Origin: Salinisphaera sp. UBA6602
GTDB taxonomy: Bacteria > Pseudomonadota > Gammaproteobacteria > Nevskiales > Salinisphaeraceae
NCBI GenBank assembly: GCA_002433465.1
Contig: DJIE01000137.1
Location: 1 to 12,495, forward strand
Direction: 5' to 3'
Length of the DNA stretch: 12,495 nucleotides
This document shows positions 6,394 through 12,495 of this stretch, one piece after another (positions within the stretch are counted from its first letter, which is position 1; each line of letters begins with the position of its first letter). The notes below the pieces were generated by a model. That model saw only the letters and a program-made list of their open reading frames with translations. It was not told where the DNA came from and searched no databases. The translations under genes were made by a program, and so were the position numbers.

Positions 6394-7647
6394 TTAGCCG
6401 CCGCCAAACAGCACCATGAACTGAAACACGCCCACGGCCAGCCCGAGCCCGGCGCCCACGGCAATCAGAATCCATTCGTCTTCTTCGAACGCGGGCCTGA
6501 GCATGCCCTCGAATTTTCGCGGCGACAGGTCGCGCATACGCTCGACCAGGGTTTGTTCGATGGCCATGGTGCGATTCGTATAGCTGATGAATTCCTGCAT
6601 GGTAGGCGACGCACTGCCCTGGGCATCGGGCGTGTACTGGATCAGCCGCTCGACCGCCGTCTGCTTGAGCCGAATATAGTTCACGTCGCCGACCGTCCAG
6701 CTCATGAAGGAGCCAACCGGGCCGGCACTTTCGTCCACGGCTTCACCCACGTGGTGGGCGATGATGGCAAAGATCCGATCCGAATACGGCCCCTTGAGTA
6801 CCTGCTGCAGGATATTGGCCGGCGCCAGCACTTCGTTGGCCACTAGATCACCATAGGCACGCGCTACGTCGGCCTGACGCTTGAAGAACAATCCATGCAG
6901 TTCGAACGGACCGACGCGATACTTTTTCTTGGGGTTGAAGATCATCTTGAGCGCGGCCCAGTTGGTGAACCAGCCCACGACCATCCCGAACAGAGGCAGC
7001 AGCCACCACGGCTGAAAGAATATCCACACGACCATCTGCAGCGCGCCCAGCGGGAAGCCGAAATAGGCCCCCGAGCGGGCGATGAACTTGAACTCCTCCT
7101 TTCCGGTTTCCAGAAAGATGCGGTTCATCAGCTCCTTGTGGTGGACCAGATTGGTGACGACCATGTCCTTGAGATCGAACACCTGGTTCACGTCGCTGCG
7201 CAGGTCGCGCACCGTGTCGGCAATAGCCCCGGGCACGGCCGACTGGACCCGCGCAACGATGGTGGCGCGAACCGCGTCCGGCGTGCGCGCCCACACGCTC
7301 GGGTGATGCTCCTGCATGACTTCGTTGACCAGGTCCGCGGTCATTTCGTTGAGCGGACCCGTCAACTTTTCGGCCACTTCATCCGGGTCCAGCCGCGAAA
7401 AGATCTCTTCGCTGTCGATCAGGTTTTCAGTGATGGTATCGGTGGCGATCGCCGACATCTTGGCGGCCTTGCGCGGCACGATGCCCTGCCAGCCGAGAAA
7501 GGGCTTCCAGACACCCACGAACTCGATCGGATGAAACATCATCCAGATCGCGACCCGGTTGGTGATATAGCCGATTATCGCGCTGATAAACGGCATGGAC
7601 GCATACTTCCAGAACGTTGCCGTTCCTAGAAACGCCAGGTCCATCAT
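6394..7647 (-). CDS. DUF445 family membrane protein
   Basis: This 417-residue protein is predicted to be inner-membrane. It has three hydrophobic regions: an N-terminal one (about 6-37), a central one (about 194-236) and a C-terminal one (about 391-413). An internal duplication is visible. I-I-G-Y-I-T-N-R-V-A (24-33) with M-M-F-H-P (36-40) and G-I-V-P-R-K-A-A (55-62) repeats as V-V-G-W-F-T-N-W-A-A (223-232) with M-I-F-N-P (235-239) and G-L-F-F-K-R-Q-A (252-259). The G-x-x-TN-x-x-A/MxF-x-P element is the hallmark of DUF445 (YheB-like) proteins. The segment L-S-P-R-K-F-E-G-M-L-R-P-A-F-x-E-D-E (374-391) before the last membrane helix is also typical. The long middle (60-190) is largely helical and probably extramembrane. 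Molecular function is unknown for the family. GAGGAG lies 6 bases before the first of two tandem ATG codons. It is the first gene of an operon with the Abi-alpha-like gene. Confidence 0.9.
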   Translation of the reverse strand: MMDLAFLGTATFWKYASMPFISAIIGYITNRVAIWMMFHPIEFVGVWKPFLGWQGIVPRKAAKMSAIATDTITENLIDSEEIFSRLDPDEVAEKLTGPLNEMTADLVNEVMQEHHPSVWARTPDAVRATIVARVQSAVPGAIADTVRDLRSDVNQVFDLKDMVVTNLVHHKELMNRIFLETGKEEFKFIARSGAYFGFPLGALQMVVWIFFQPWWLLPLFGMVVGWFTNWAALKMIFNPKKKYRVGPFELHGLFFKRQADVARAYGDLVANEVLAPANILQQVLKGPYSDRIFAIIAHHVGEAVDESAGPVGSFMSWTVGDVNYIRLKQTAVERLIQYTPDAQGSASPTMQEFISYTNRTMAIEQTLVERMRDLSPRKFEGMLRPAFEEDEWILIAVGAGLGLAVGVFQFMVLFGGG

Positions 7648-7972
7648 GCCGATCTCCTCGTATCCTGCACTGACGGGTATTTATTCTTGTAGTCGCGATT
7701 CGACGGCCGGTCACCGGCTCTAAAAAGATCGCGTTTTCAAATCAACATACAGTTATTAAACGGTGCTGTCGCCTGCTGCGGGCGATTTTTCCCATAATCG
7801 GCAGTCGCGGCCTGGGCAGCGGCGTCAGCACAGCCCGTTACGCCGACGCCAAGCACGTTCCCAACGCGACAACGCCACCGGCCTTTAGCATGGCGAGCGC
7901 CCCGGGCGGCCCGCGTCCGGCGATCGACATGCCCCCAATGCACAGCCCGCCGTGAACGCGGGCACCCGCAAT
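7648..7972. other. Intergenic region upstream of the DUF445 operon
   Basis: This gap should hold the DUF445 operon promoter, but no clear -35/-10 pair is found. GCCGGT (7706-7711) and ACCGGC (7713-7718) form a tight palindrome about 60-70 bases before the start codon, suitable as an operator. The flanking 7720-7760 stretch is AT-rich with a TTTTTA run on the minus strand. A 68-codon minus frame at 7737-7943 is Arg/Ala-rich and looks like a composition artefact, not a gene. Confidence 0.5.
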
Positions 7973-7998
7973 AAAAAAAGGCCCCGCAGAGCGGGGCC
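7973..7998 (-). terminator. Intrinsic terminator of the symporter operon
   Basis: Perfect 8-bp GC stem GGCCCCGC (7980-7987) / GCGGGGCC (7991-7998) with a 3-base loop. On the minus strand it is followed directly by seven T (A-run 7973-7979). It lies 28 bases after the stop codon of the large symporter subunit and is a textbook factor-independent terminator. Confidence 0.95.
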
Positions 7999-8026
7999 TC
8001 GAGTCGCAGGTCGTGTTTCGTACCGG

Positions 8027-9793
8027 TTAGCGTAGAACGCCAGGAACGCGTACGTTCTCGACCAATTCCCGCACTTCTGCCGGCGGCGGCGCGGTCGCCC
8101 GCGATACCAAAAACGCCACCACGAAGTTGATCAGCGCACCGATGGCACCGAACGACTCCGGCTGAATGCCGAACATCCAGTTCGCCGCGCTATCGGCAAA
8201 CAGGTTGGTCCCCGGCACAAAAAATATCCCCTTGTACAGGAAGATATAGACGATGGTCACGGTCAGGCCGGCCAGCATGCCGGCAATGCCGCCTTCGCGG
8301 TTCATGCGCTTGGAAAACACGCCCATGAGCAGCGCCGGGAACAGCGAAGACGCAGCCAGGCCAAACGCCAAGGCCACCACCTCCGCGGCAAACCCCGGTG
8401 GATTGATGCCCAGATAACCGGCCACCAGAATCGCGCCGGACATGGCGATACGTCCGGCCATGAGCTCGCCCTTCTCGCTGATATCGGGCTTGAGCATGCT
8501 CTTGAGCAGATCATGGGAAATGGCCGACGAGATTGCCAGCAGCAGCCCGGCCGCAGTCGACAACGCCGCGGCCACGCCGCCCGCGGCCACTAGGGCAATC
8601 ACCCAGGCCGGCAACTGTGCAATTTCCGGATTGGCCAGCACCATGATGTCGCGGTCGACGTTGACCATCTCGTTGCCCTGCCAACCATAGCCTTCGGCCG
8701 TGGACGCGAACTCCGGGTTCTTGTCGTTGTAGTACTGAATCCGGCCATCGCCGTTCTTGTCCTCGAAACCGAGCAGGCCGGTGCCTTCCCAGGTCTTGAA
8801 CCATTGCGGGCGCTGTTCGTATTCCAGGTTCGAACCTTCGGCGCCCGCCGCCCCGGTCTGTACCGTCTCCATGAGGTTCAGCCGCGCCATGGCACCCACT
8901 GCCGGGGCCGTGGTGTAGAGAATGGCGATGAAGAACAACGCCCAGCCCACCGACTTACGCGCGTCGCTGACCTTGCGCACGGTAAAGAAGCGGATGATGA
9001 CGTGCGGCAATCCCGCCGTGCCGATCATCAGCGACAAGGTGAGCATGAAGATATTGAGCGTCGAATGCTCCGGGTTCGTGAACTTGTCGAAGCCGAGCTC
9101 GGTAATCACCCCGTCCAGTTTTTCCAGCAGATACACCCCACTGCCATCCGCCATGGTCGAACCCAGACCAATCTGCGGCAACGGCACGCCGGTAAGCTGG
9201 ATGGAGATAAAGATGGCCGGCACGGTGAAGGCGAAAATCAGCACGATGTACTGGGCGATCTGGGTGTAGGTGATGCCCTTCATGCCGCCCAGCACCGCAT
9301 AGACGAACACCACGCCCATGCCGATGAGCACGCCCGTTTCGAACTCCACTTCCAGAAAACGGCCGAACGCCACGCCCACACCTTTCATCTGGCCGATCAC
9401 GTAGGTGATCGAGGCCACGATCAAACAGATGATCGCCACCGTACGGGCCACGTTCGAGTAGTAACGCGCGCCGATGAAGGCCGGCACGGTAAAGCTGCCG
9501 AACTTGCGCAAGTACGGCGCGAGCAACAGGGCCAGCAACACGAAGCCGCCCGTCCAGCCCATCAGATACGGCGAGGCGTTATAGCCCAAAAACGCAATCA
9601 GCCCGGCCATGGAAATGAACGACGCCGCGCTCATCCAGTCGGCGGCCGTGGCCATGCCGTTGGCGACCGGCCCCACGCCGCCGCCGGCTACATAGAAATC
9701 CTCCGTGCTGCCGGCACGCGAGGCGATGGCGATAACGAAATACAGCAGAAAACTGCCGCCTACGGCGAGATATATCCAGGTTTGTGTATCCAT
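8027..9793 (-). CDS. Sodium:solute symporter, large subunit (VC_2705 type)
   Basis: This 588-residue inner-membrane member of the SSF/SLC5 superfamily is predicted to drive solute uptake with Na+. It is closest in style to the VC_2705 subfamily and to ActP-like acetate permeases. The first helix is at about 6-25. T-A-A-D-W-M-S-A-A-S-F (49-59) is the first core helix. A-A-L-S-T-A-A-G-L (409-417) aligns with the TM8 A-x-x-S-T Na+-binding element of PutP (A409, S412, T413). About 12-13 membrane segments are visible, as expected. A large hydrophilic stretch (about 310-390) contains D-K-N-G-D-G-R-I-Q (345-353), which resembles an EF-hand or dockerin calcium loop. The substrate cannot be read; small monocarboxylates are plausible from family knowledge. 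The start lies 9 bases after the small-subunit stop, with only a weak ribosome site, so translational coupling is likely. No DUF294/CBS regulator or kinase is next to it in this window. Confidence 0.93.
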   Translation of the reverse strand: MDTQTWIYLAVGGSFLLYFVIAIASRAGSTEDFYVAGGGVGPVANGMATAADWMSAASFISMAGLIAFLGYNASPYLMGWTGGFVLLALLLAPYLRKFGSFTVPAFIGARYYSNVARTVAIICLIVASITYVIGQMKGVGVAFGRFLEVEFETGVLIGMGVVFVYAVLGGMKGITYTQIAQYIVLIFAFTVPAIFISIQLTGVPLPQIGLGSTMADGSGVYLLEKLDGVITELGFDKFTNPEHSTLNIFMLTLSLMIGTAGLPHVIIRFFTVRKVSDARKSVGWALFFIAILYTTAPAVGAMARLNLMETVQTGAAGAEGSNLEYEQRPQWFKTWEGTGLLGFEDKNGDGRIQYYNDKNPEFASTAEGYGWQGNEMVNVDRDIMVLANPEIAQLPAWVIALVAAGGVAAALSTAAGLLLAISSAISHDLLKSMLKPDISEKGELMAGRIAMSGAILVAGYLGINPPGFAAEVVALAFGLAASSLFPALLMGVFSKRMNREGGIAGMLAGLTVTIVYIFLYKGIFFVPGTNLFADSAANWMFGIQPESFGAIGALINFVVAFLVSRATAPPPAEVRELVENVRVPGVLR

Positions 9794-9802
9794 GGCTGTG
9801 CT

Positions 9803-10072
9803 CTAATCCTTTTCTTCTACGCCGAATTCCCGATCGATCTTGTTCATGCGAAACGCATAGAAGAAGATCAGGAACAAAAACACATAGATGGAGCCCTGCT
9901 GAGCGAAGAAATAGCCCAGCGGATAACCGCCGATATAGAAGTTATTGAGCACGTCCACGAGCAGAATGCCGCAGCCGTAAGACACCACGAACCACACGGC
10001 GAGCAGCTTGAGAACAAGCCTTATATTGGCCTGCCAGTAAGCAGCCGCCGAGTCGGATGGCCGATCGGACAT
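9803..10072 (-). CDS. DUF4212 small symporter subunit
   Basis: This 89-residue protein has two predicted membrane helices (about 19-41 and 53-75). It carries the family motifs: Y-W-x-x-N near the start (12-16), S-Y-G-C-G-I-L (31-37), L-N-N-F-Y-I-G-G-Y-P-L-G (42-53), A-Q-Q-G-S-I-Y-V-F (57-65) and a closing M-N-K-I-D-R-E-F-G-V (76-85). It matches the DUF4212 / 'solute:sodium symporter small subunit' family, which almost always precedes a VC_2705-type symporter, as here. It is thought to pair with the large subunit in the membrane; its exact role is not established. The ATG at 10072 is chosen because GGAGG (10078-10082) lies 5 bases upstream. An earlier in-frame ATG at 10084 overlaps that site and has no ribosome site of its own. 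Confidence 0.9.
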   Translation of the reverse strand: MSDRPSDSAAAYWQANIRLVLKLLAVWFVVSYGCGILLVDVLNNFYIGGYPLGYFFAQQGSIYVFLFLIFFYAFRMNKIDREFGVEEKD

Positions 10073-10141
10073 ATCCCCCTCCATTGTTATGAATTGTCCT
10101 AGGCAATCGTCGGCCAGCGGGGTGAGACCAGCAATGATACT

Positions 10142-10165
10142 TTTGGCTATTCAACCATTTGGCTA
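10142..10165. repeat. Paired TTTGGCTA direct repeat, possible operator
   Basis: TTTGGCTA occurs at 10142-10149 and 10158-10165, 16 bases apart. A reverse-complement half-site CCAAA follows at 10173-10177. The array lies about 70-105 bases before the DUF4212 start codon, where a regulator of the symporter operon could bind. Confidence 0.4.
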
Positions 10166-10242
10166 GCAAAGACCAAATACTCGCAAATAAATAAATGTAT
10201 TGAGCATGCACAGGCTGTGCGACTTCAATATCCAACTGCGAA

Positions 10243-10443
10243 CGCGCGTGTTGTGGTTTACCGCGCGTGCTTACTAGTCCGCACCAAAATCAGATTTTCC
10301 AATAGGCGATTTTCGGGTCGATTATTCGGGTTGATAACGCGCGTGCGAAGGCAAGCGCCACGGCCCACGATCGTGAAGTGATCGGGGAAAACCACGCGCT
10401 CGTGCCGGCATTTCTTTCGGTGGCGTTTGAAAACAACGCGCGT
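10243..10443. repeat. CGCGCGT(G) motif cluster
   Basis: CGCGCGTG occurs at 10243-10250, 10262-10269 and 10338-10345, and CGCGCGT at 10437-10443. A looser variant (CACGCGCTCGTG) lies near 10393-10404. Four copies in 200 bases is more than expected even in this GC-rich sequence. Confidence 0.4.
10312..10337. repeat. Tandem 13-bp repeat with a distant third copy
   Basis: TTCGGGTCGATTA (10312-10324) is followed directly by TTCGGGTTGATAA (10325-10337), 11 of 13 identical. The core CGGGTTGATAA recurs exactly at 10462-10472, 135 bases away. Tandem copies next to CGCGCGTG suggest a protein-binding array, but the number of copies is small. Confidence 0.45.
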
Positions 10444-10963
10444 AGTCGGCTGTTTTGATGCCGGGTTGATAATCCCGCGACGCCGCAATCGATGTGGCGC
10501 CCAGGGCCTACCCGGCCCTATGCAGCAATCACGAACTCGACTCGCCGCGGGCAGGCGATAGCTACTGCTGACCGATATCGCAAATAGAAATCAGCATCTG
10601 ACGTGCCGTCACTGCCTGTTGCACGAATGCACGCAGCAACGGGCACTGGGGGGCCGATGCGGCGCTGGAAAGAGCGTTGTTGTAACCCGCGGTATGGTCG
10701 ACGTCGCTATCGCCGCATCCGGTGTCGCCTCGGTAGCGCACGTCGCCTCGCACGGTCGGATCGAGGGCGAAGGCGAGGCTTGCCGCATAAACTCGGCCAC
10801 AAACGTTAATCGTTCGATCATGGCGGGTCGGCATCACGGTTGCTTTCTAATCCGTGCGTCCGTGCTCGTGATCGAAAGAATGACGGTCTTAATAGTAACC
10901 GAGCATATAGCCTCGAAAAACCGGGCCTTTGACGCTGCGACAAACAAACGACCCTTGTACTAG

Positions 10964-10990
10964 AGTGAGTCCGGCGCGCCCGGACTCACT
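10964..10990 (-). terminator. Perfect 11-bp hairpin after the surface-protein gene
   Basis: AGTGAGTCCGG (10964-10974) and CCGGACTCACT (10980-10990) are perfect inverted repeats around a 5-base loop. They lie 37 bases beyond the stop codon of the minus-strand surface-protein gene. No T-run follows on either strand, so it may end transcription inefficiently, protect the mRNA 3' end, or need a factor. Position favours a terminator role for the minus-strand gene. Confidence 0.6.
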
Positions 10991-11027
10991 GTCTACGCTT
11001 CGCTCTATCTACGCCTTGAGCATCCCG

Positions 11028-12495
11028 CTACAGCACGTTCGACGCGCGTCGCCGACGTAGAAGCATCAATGCGGCAGCCACGCAAAGCACCAAGAACAAC
11101 GGGTCGAACGGCACGTCCGCATCAGTCATGGTGCAACCACCCCCGCCGCTATCGCTATCATCGCCGTCGCTGTCGCTGTCGCCAGCGCTCGTATCAACGT
11201 CCCCGACGACAACCGAAACGCTATCGGTGTTGTTGCCATCGCCCTCGTTCGAATCGAACTGATCAGCGCTAGCCTGTACCGTTGCCTGCAAGGCAGCATT
11301 GCGATTCGGCGCGATCGCCATAAGCCGTGCGGATACGCTTTCGCCTGCATATAGCGGCCCGTTGAGCGTGCAGCGGACCGTACCACTCTCCGGTTGGCTG
11401 CAGCGGAGCTTACGATCGCTTGGAGCAGTGGTACCGCTCACGGTCACGTTGCTTACACCTGCTGGCAACCGAGCGGTCACGGTCAGACCGGTGGCGCTGC
11501 CGATGGCACGGTTGAAGATTTCCGCGCCCGGCAGCGTACTAAGCAGAGGGGCCACGGGGTCGTGATTGTTATCCACAAGCACGTCGAAAGCGATAGTCGA
11601 GCCCTGGGCGACGGCGCTCGAATTGGTCGTGATACGCGCGGCGAGATCGACATTTTCGCTCCCAGCAAAGCGACGCAGGAAAACGCTACTCTCCTCGTTA
11701 GTGCCGTCTTCGCTCACCAGCGATGCAAAATCGCCATCAGCATCGGAAGAAACGCGAACGAGGTCAGGGTCAGGATTGTCGATCTCGTCCCGGCTGTATA
11801 CCTCGACCAGAGCCGACAGTGTTCCGTCGCTGCCGACACGACGAACGAACATATCGTCGTCACCCTCCAGCCCGACGACGAATTCGTCGTCGCTGGCGGC
11901 AACTTCGTACGACGATTGCAAAGCCGTGAAAATCGTAAACGGGTCGCCCAGTGCCGCACCTGCGGTAGAAAGCAGTTGACCGACGACCATATCGAAATGG
12001 GGCTGCCATAACACGAGTATCGTGCCGTCACCGGCAATCTCGATGATCGGCTGGTCCTCAAAATAATCGGCCCCGGTGACGTCAACGATGCCCAGCGATT
12101 TCCCGTCCGCTGCAAAACGCTCCAGTTTGACCGGTTGCTCAGCCAAGGGCGCCGTAAGATACACGGTCGCGAAAGCACCGGATTCCGCTATCGCGACATC
12201 GCCGAATCCGGCCACCTGTTGAGGGGCACCCACAGCGGCGCCGTTCGCGTCGTAACGCTGAACGACGTCCGCGCGCGTGGAACCATTACCGGTACCGTGA
12301 AGCACGGCGAACTCGCCACTGCTATTCATGTCGACCTTTACGCTGCCGCTACCGTTGGGGTCGAGTACCATTCGATTGCCGATCGGGGCGAGCCGGGAAT
12401 CATAGAACTGGGCATACAGCGCAGCCCCACCGGCGTCGTCATCGCCAACCCAAACAAGTACGAAATTACCGTTCGCCTGGCCTGCGGCAGCGACG
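11028..12495 (-). CDS. Exported repeat/DUF11-like protein with JDVT-CTERM-like tail (5' partial)
   Basis: The C-terminal 488 residues are visible. The frame stays open through the right edge, so the ATG at 12371 is internal, not the start. The first about 250 residues contain imperfect beta-rich units such as G-N-F-V-L-V-W, Y-A-Q-F-Y-D and V-V-Q-R-Y-D-A-N-G, like the 'VVVW...YAQRYDxxG' repeats of secreted proteins. Next is a DUF11-like immunoglobulin-fold domain (nt about 11200-11650) with L-P-A-G-V-S-N-V-T-V, two cysteines bracketing S-Q-P-E-S-G-T-V-R, and D-S-N-E-G-D-G-N-N-T-D. Then come a Ser/Asp-rich linker (nt 11136-11198), G-G-G-G-C, D-P-L-F, a hydrophobic helix and R-R-R-R. This tail resembles JDVT-CTERM, a signal for processing by an intramembrane protease. 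It is likely a surface or envelope protein of unknown ligand. A hairpin follows 37 bases downstream. Confidence 0.85.
   Translation of the reverse strand, partial: VAAAGQANGNFVLVWVGDDDAGGAALYAQFYDSRLAPIGNRMVLDPNGSGSVKVDMNSSGEFAVLHGTGNGSTRADVVQRYDANGAAVGAPQQVAGFGDVAIAESGAFATVYLTAPLAEQPVKLERFAADGKSLGIVDVTGADYFEDQPIIEIAGDGTILVLWQPHFDMVVGQLLSTAGAALGDPFTIFTALQSSYEVAASDDEFVVGLEGDDDMFVRRVGSDGTLSALVEVYSRDEIDNPDPDLVRVSSDADGDFASLVSEDGTNEESSVFLRRFAGSENVDLAARITTNSSAVAQGSTIAFDVLVDNNHDPVAPLLSTLPGAEIFNRAIGSATGLTVTARLPAGVSNVTVSGTTAPSDRKLRCSQPESGTVRCTLNGPLYAGESVSARLMAIAPNRNAALQATVQASADQFDSNEGDGNNTDSVSVVVGDVDTSAGDSDSDGDDSDSGGGGCTMTDADVPFDPLFLVLCVAAALMLLRRRRASNVL

Larger units (their letters stand above)
10073..11027. 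other. 955-base repeat-rich intergenic region
   Basis: No convincing gene is seen. It must hold the symporter-operon promoter, but no good sigma-70 pair is visible. Several short palindromes occur: GCACAG-G-CTGTGC (10208-10220), AAAATC-A-GATTTT (10286-10298) and CACGATCGTG (10366-10375). Direct repeats are listed separately. At 10562-10963 frames are open on both strands: a minus frame 10562-10834, a second minus frame 10609-10821, and a plus TTG frame 10619-10963. None has a ribosome site or recognisable domain, and codon third positions do not clearly favour one. Confidence 0.5.

Noticed and set aside
5950..6846. Plus-strand open frame (298 codons) opposite the Abi-alpha-like and DUF445 genes
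   Set aside because: Antisense to two well-supported genes, low-complexity His/Gln/Arg composition, no domain.
8804..10102. Long plus-strand open frame (432 codons) opposite the symporter operon
   Set aside because: It is fully antisense to the symporter genes, His/Arg/Gln-rich, and without a recognisable domain; a shadow of the minus-strand coding bias.
10243..10472. CRISPR array
   Set aside because: Repeat units are 8-13 bp with irregular spacing, and there are no 24-40 bp repeats or uniform spacers; no cas genes nearby.
10258..10488. Minus-strand 76-codon frame in the repeat-rich region
   Set aside because: Highly basic, no ribosome site, and spans the repeats and palindromes; more likely non-coding.
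12369..12371. ATG as the start of the surface protein
   Set aside because: The frame continues open and protein-like (G-N-F-V-L-V-W repeat unit) to the window edge, so this methionine is internal.

Overview
The window looks like chromosomal DNA of a GC-rich, probably aquatic or halophilic gammaproteobacterium. The evidence is the adjacent VC_2705-type sodium:solute symporter and its DUF4212 small partner, a PAS/GGDEF/EAL signalling protein, a periplasmic M23 peptidase, and a surface protein with a Cys/transmembrane/Arg-cluster tail resembling JDVT-CTERM. The genus cannot be fixed from this sequence alone. Every convincing protein gene lies on the minus strand; the only plus-strand gene is a tRNA end at the left edge.

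Layout, left to right. 1-25 is the 3' end of a tRNA with encoded CCA. 26-1560 is a low-density, accessory-looking stretch. It holds an orphan 123-residue gene with a strong ribosome binding site (454-825), a DUF2188-like 76-residue ORF whose upstream Shine-Dalgarno/ATG is closed off by a TGA (1245-1475), and two gene-poor gaps. 1618-5458 holds a secreted M23 metallopeptidase and, upstream of it, a 963-residue cyclic-di-GMP enzyme with four PAS domains, an I-site-bearing GGDEF domain and an EAL domain. A perfect TATAAT lies about 75 bases before its start. 5620-7647 is a two-gene operon: a DUF445 membrane protein followed by a DUF4393/Abi-alpha-like protein. 8027-10072 is the symporter operon (small subunit, then large subunit), closed by a textbook intrinsic terminator at 7973-7998. 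10073-11027 is a long gap rich in short direct and inverted repeats, with no convincing gene. 11028-12495 is the C-terminal 488 residues of a large exported protein with beta-rich repeats, a DUF11-like domain, a Ser/Asp-rich linker and a sorting tail. Its start lies beyond the right edge.

The genes do not form one pathway. Transport (symporter), envelope or cell-wall functions (M23, DUF445, surface protein) and second-messenger signalling (GGDEF-EAL) sit side by side. The best candidates for under-described biology are the DUF445 + Abi-alpha-like operon, the repeat-rich region upstream of the symporter operon, the calcium-loop-like insertion in the symporter, and the sorted surface protein. 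No complete new multi-gene defence or mobile system is visible.
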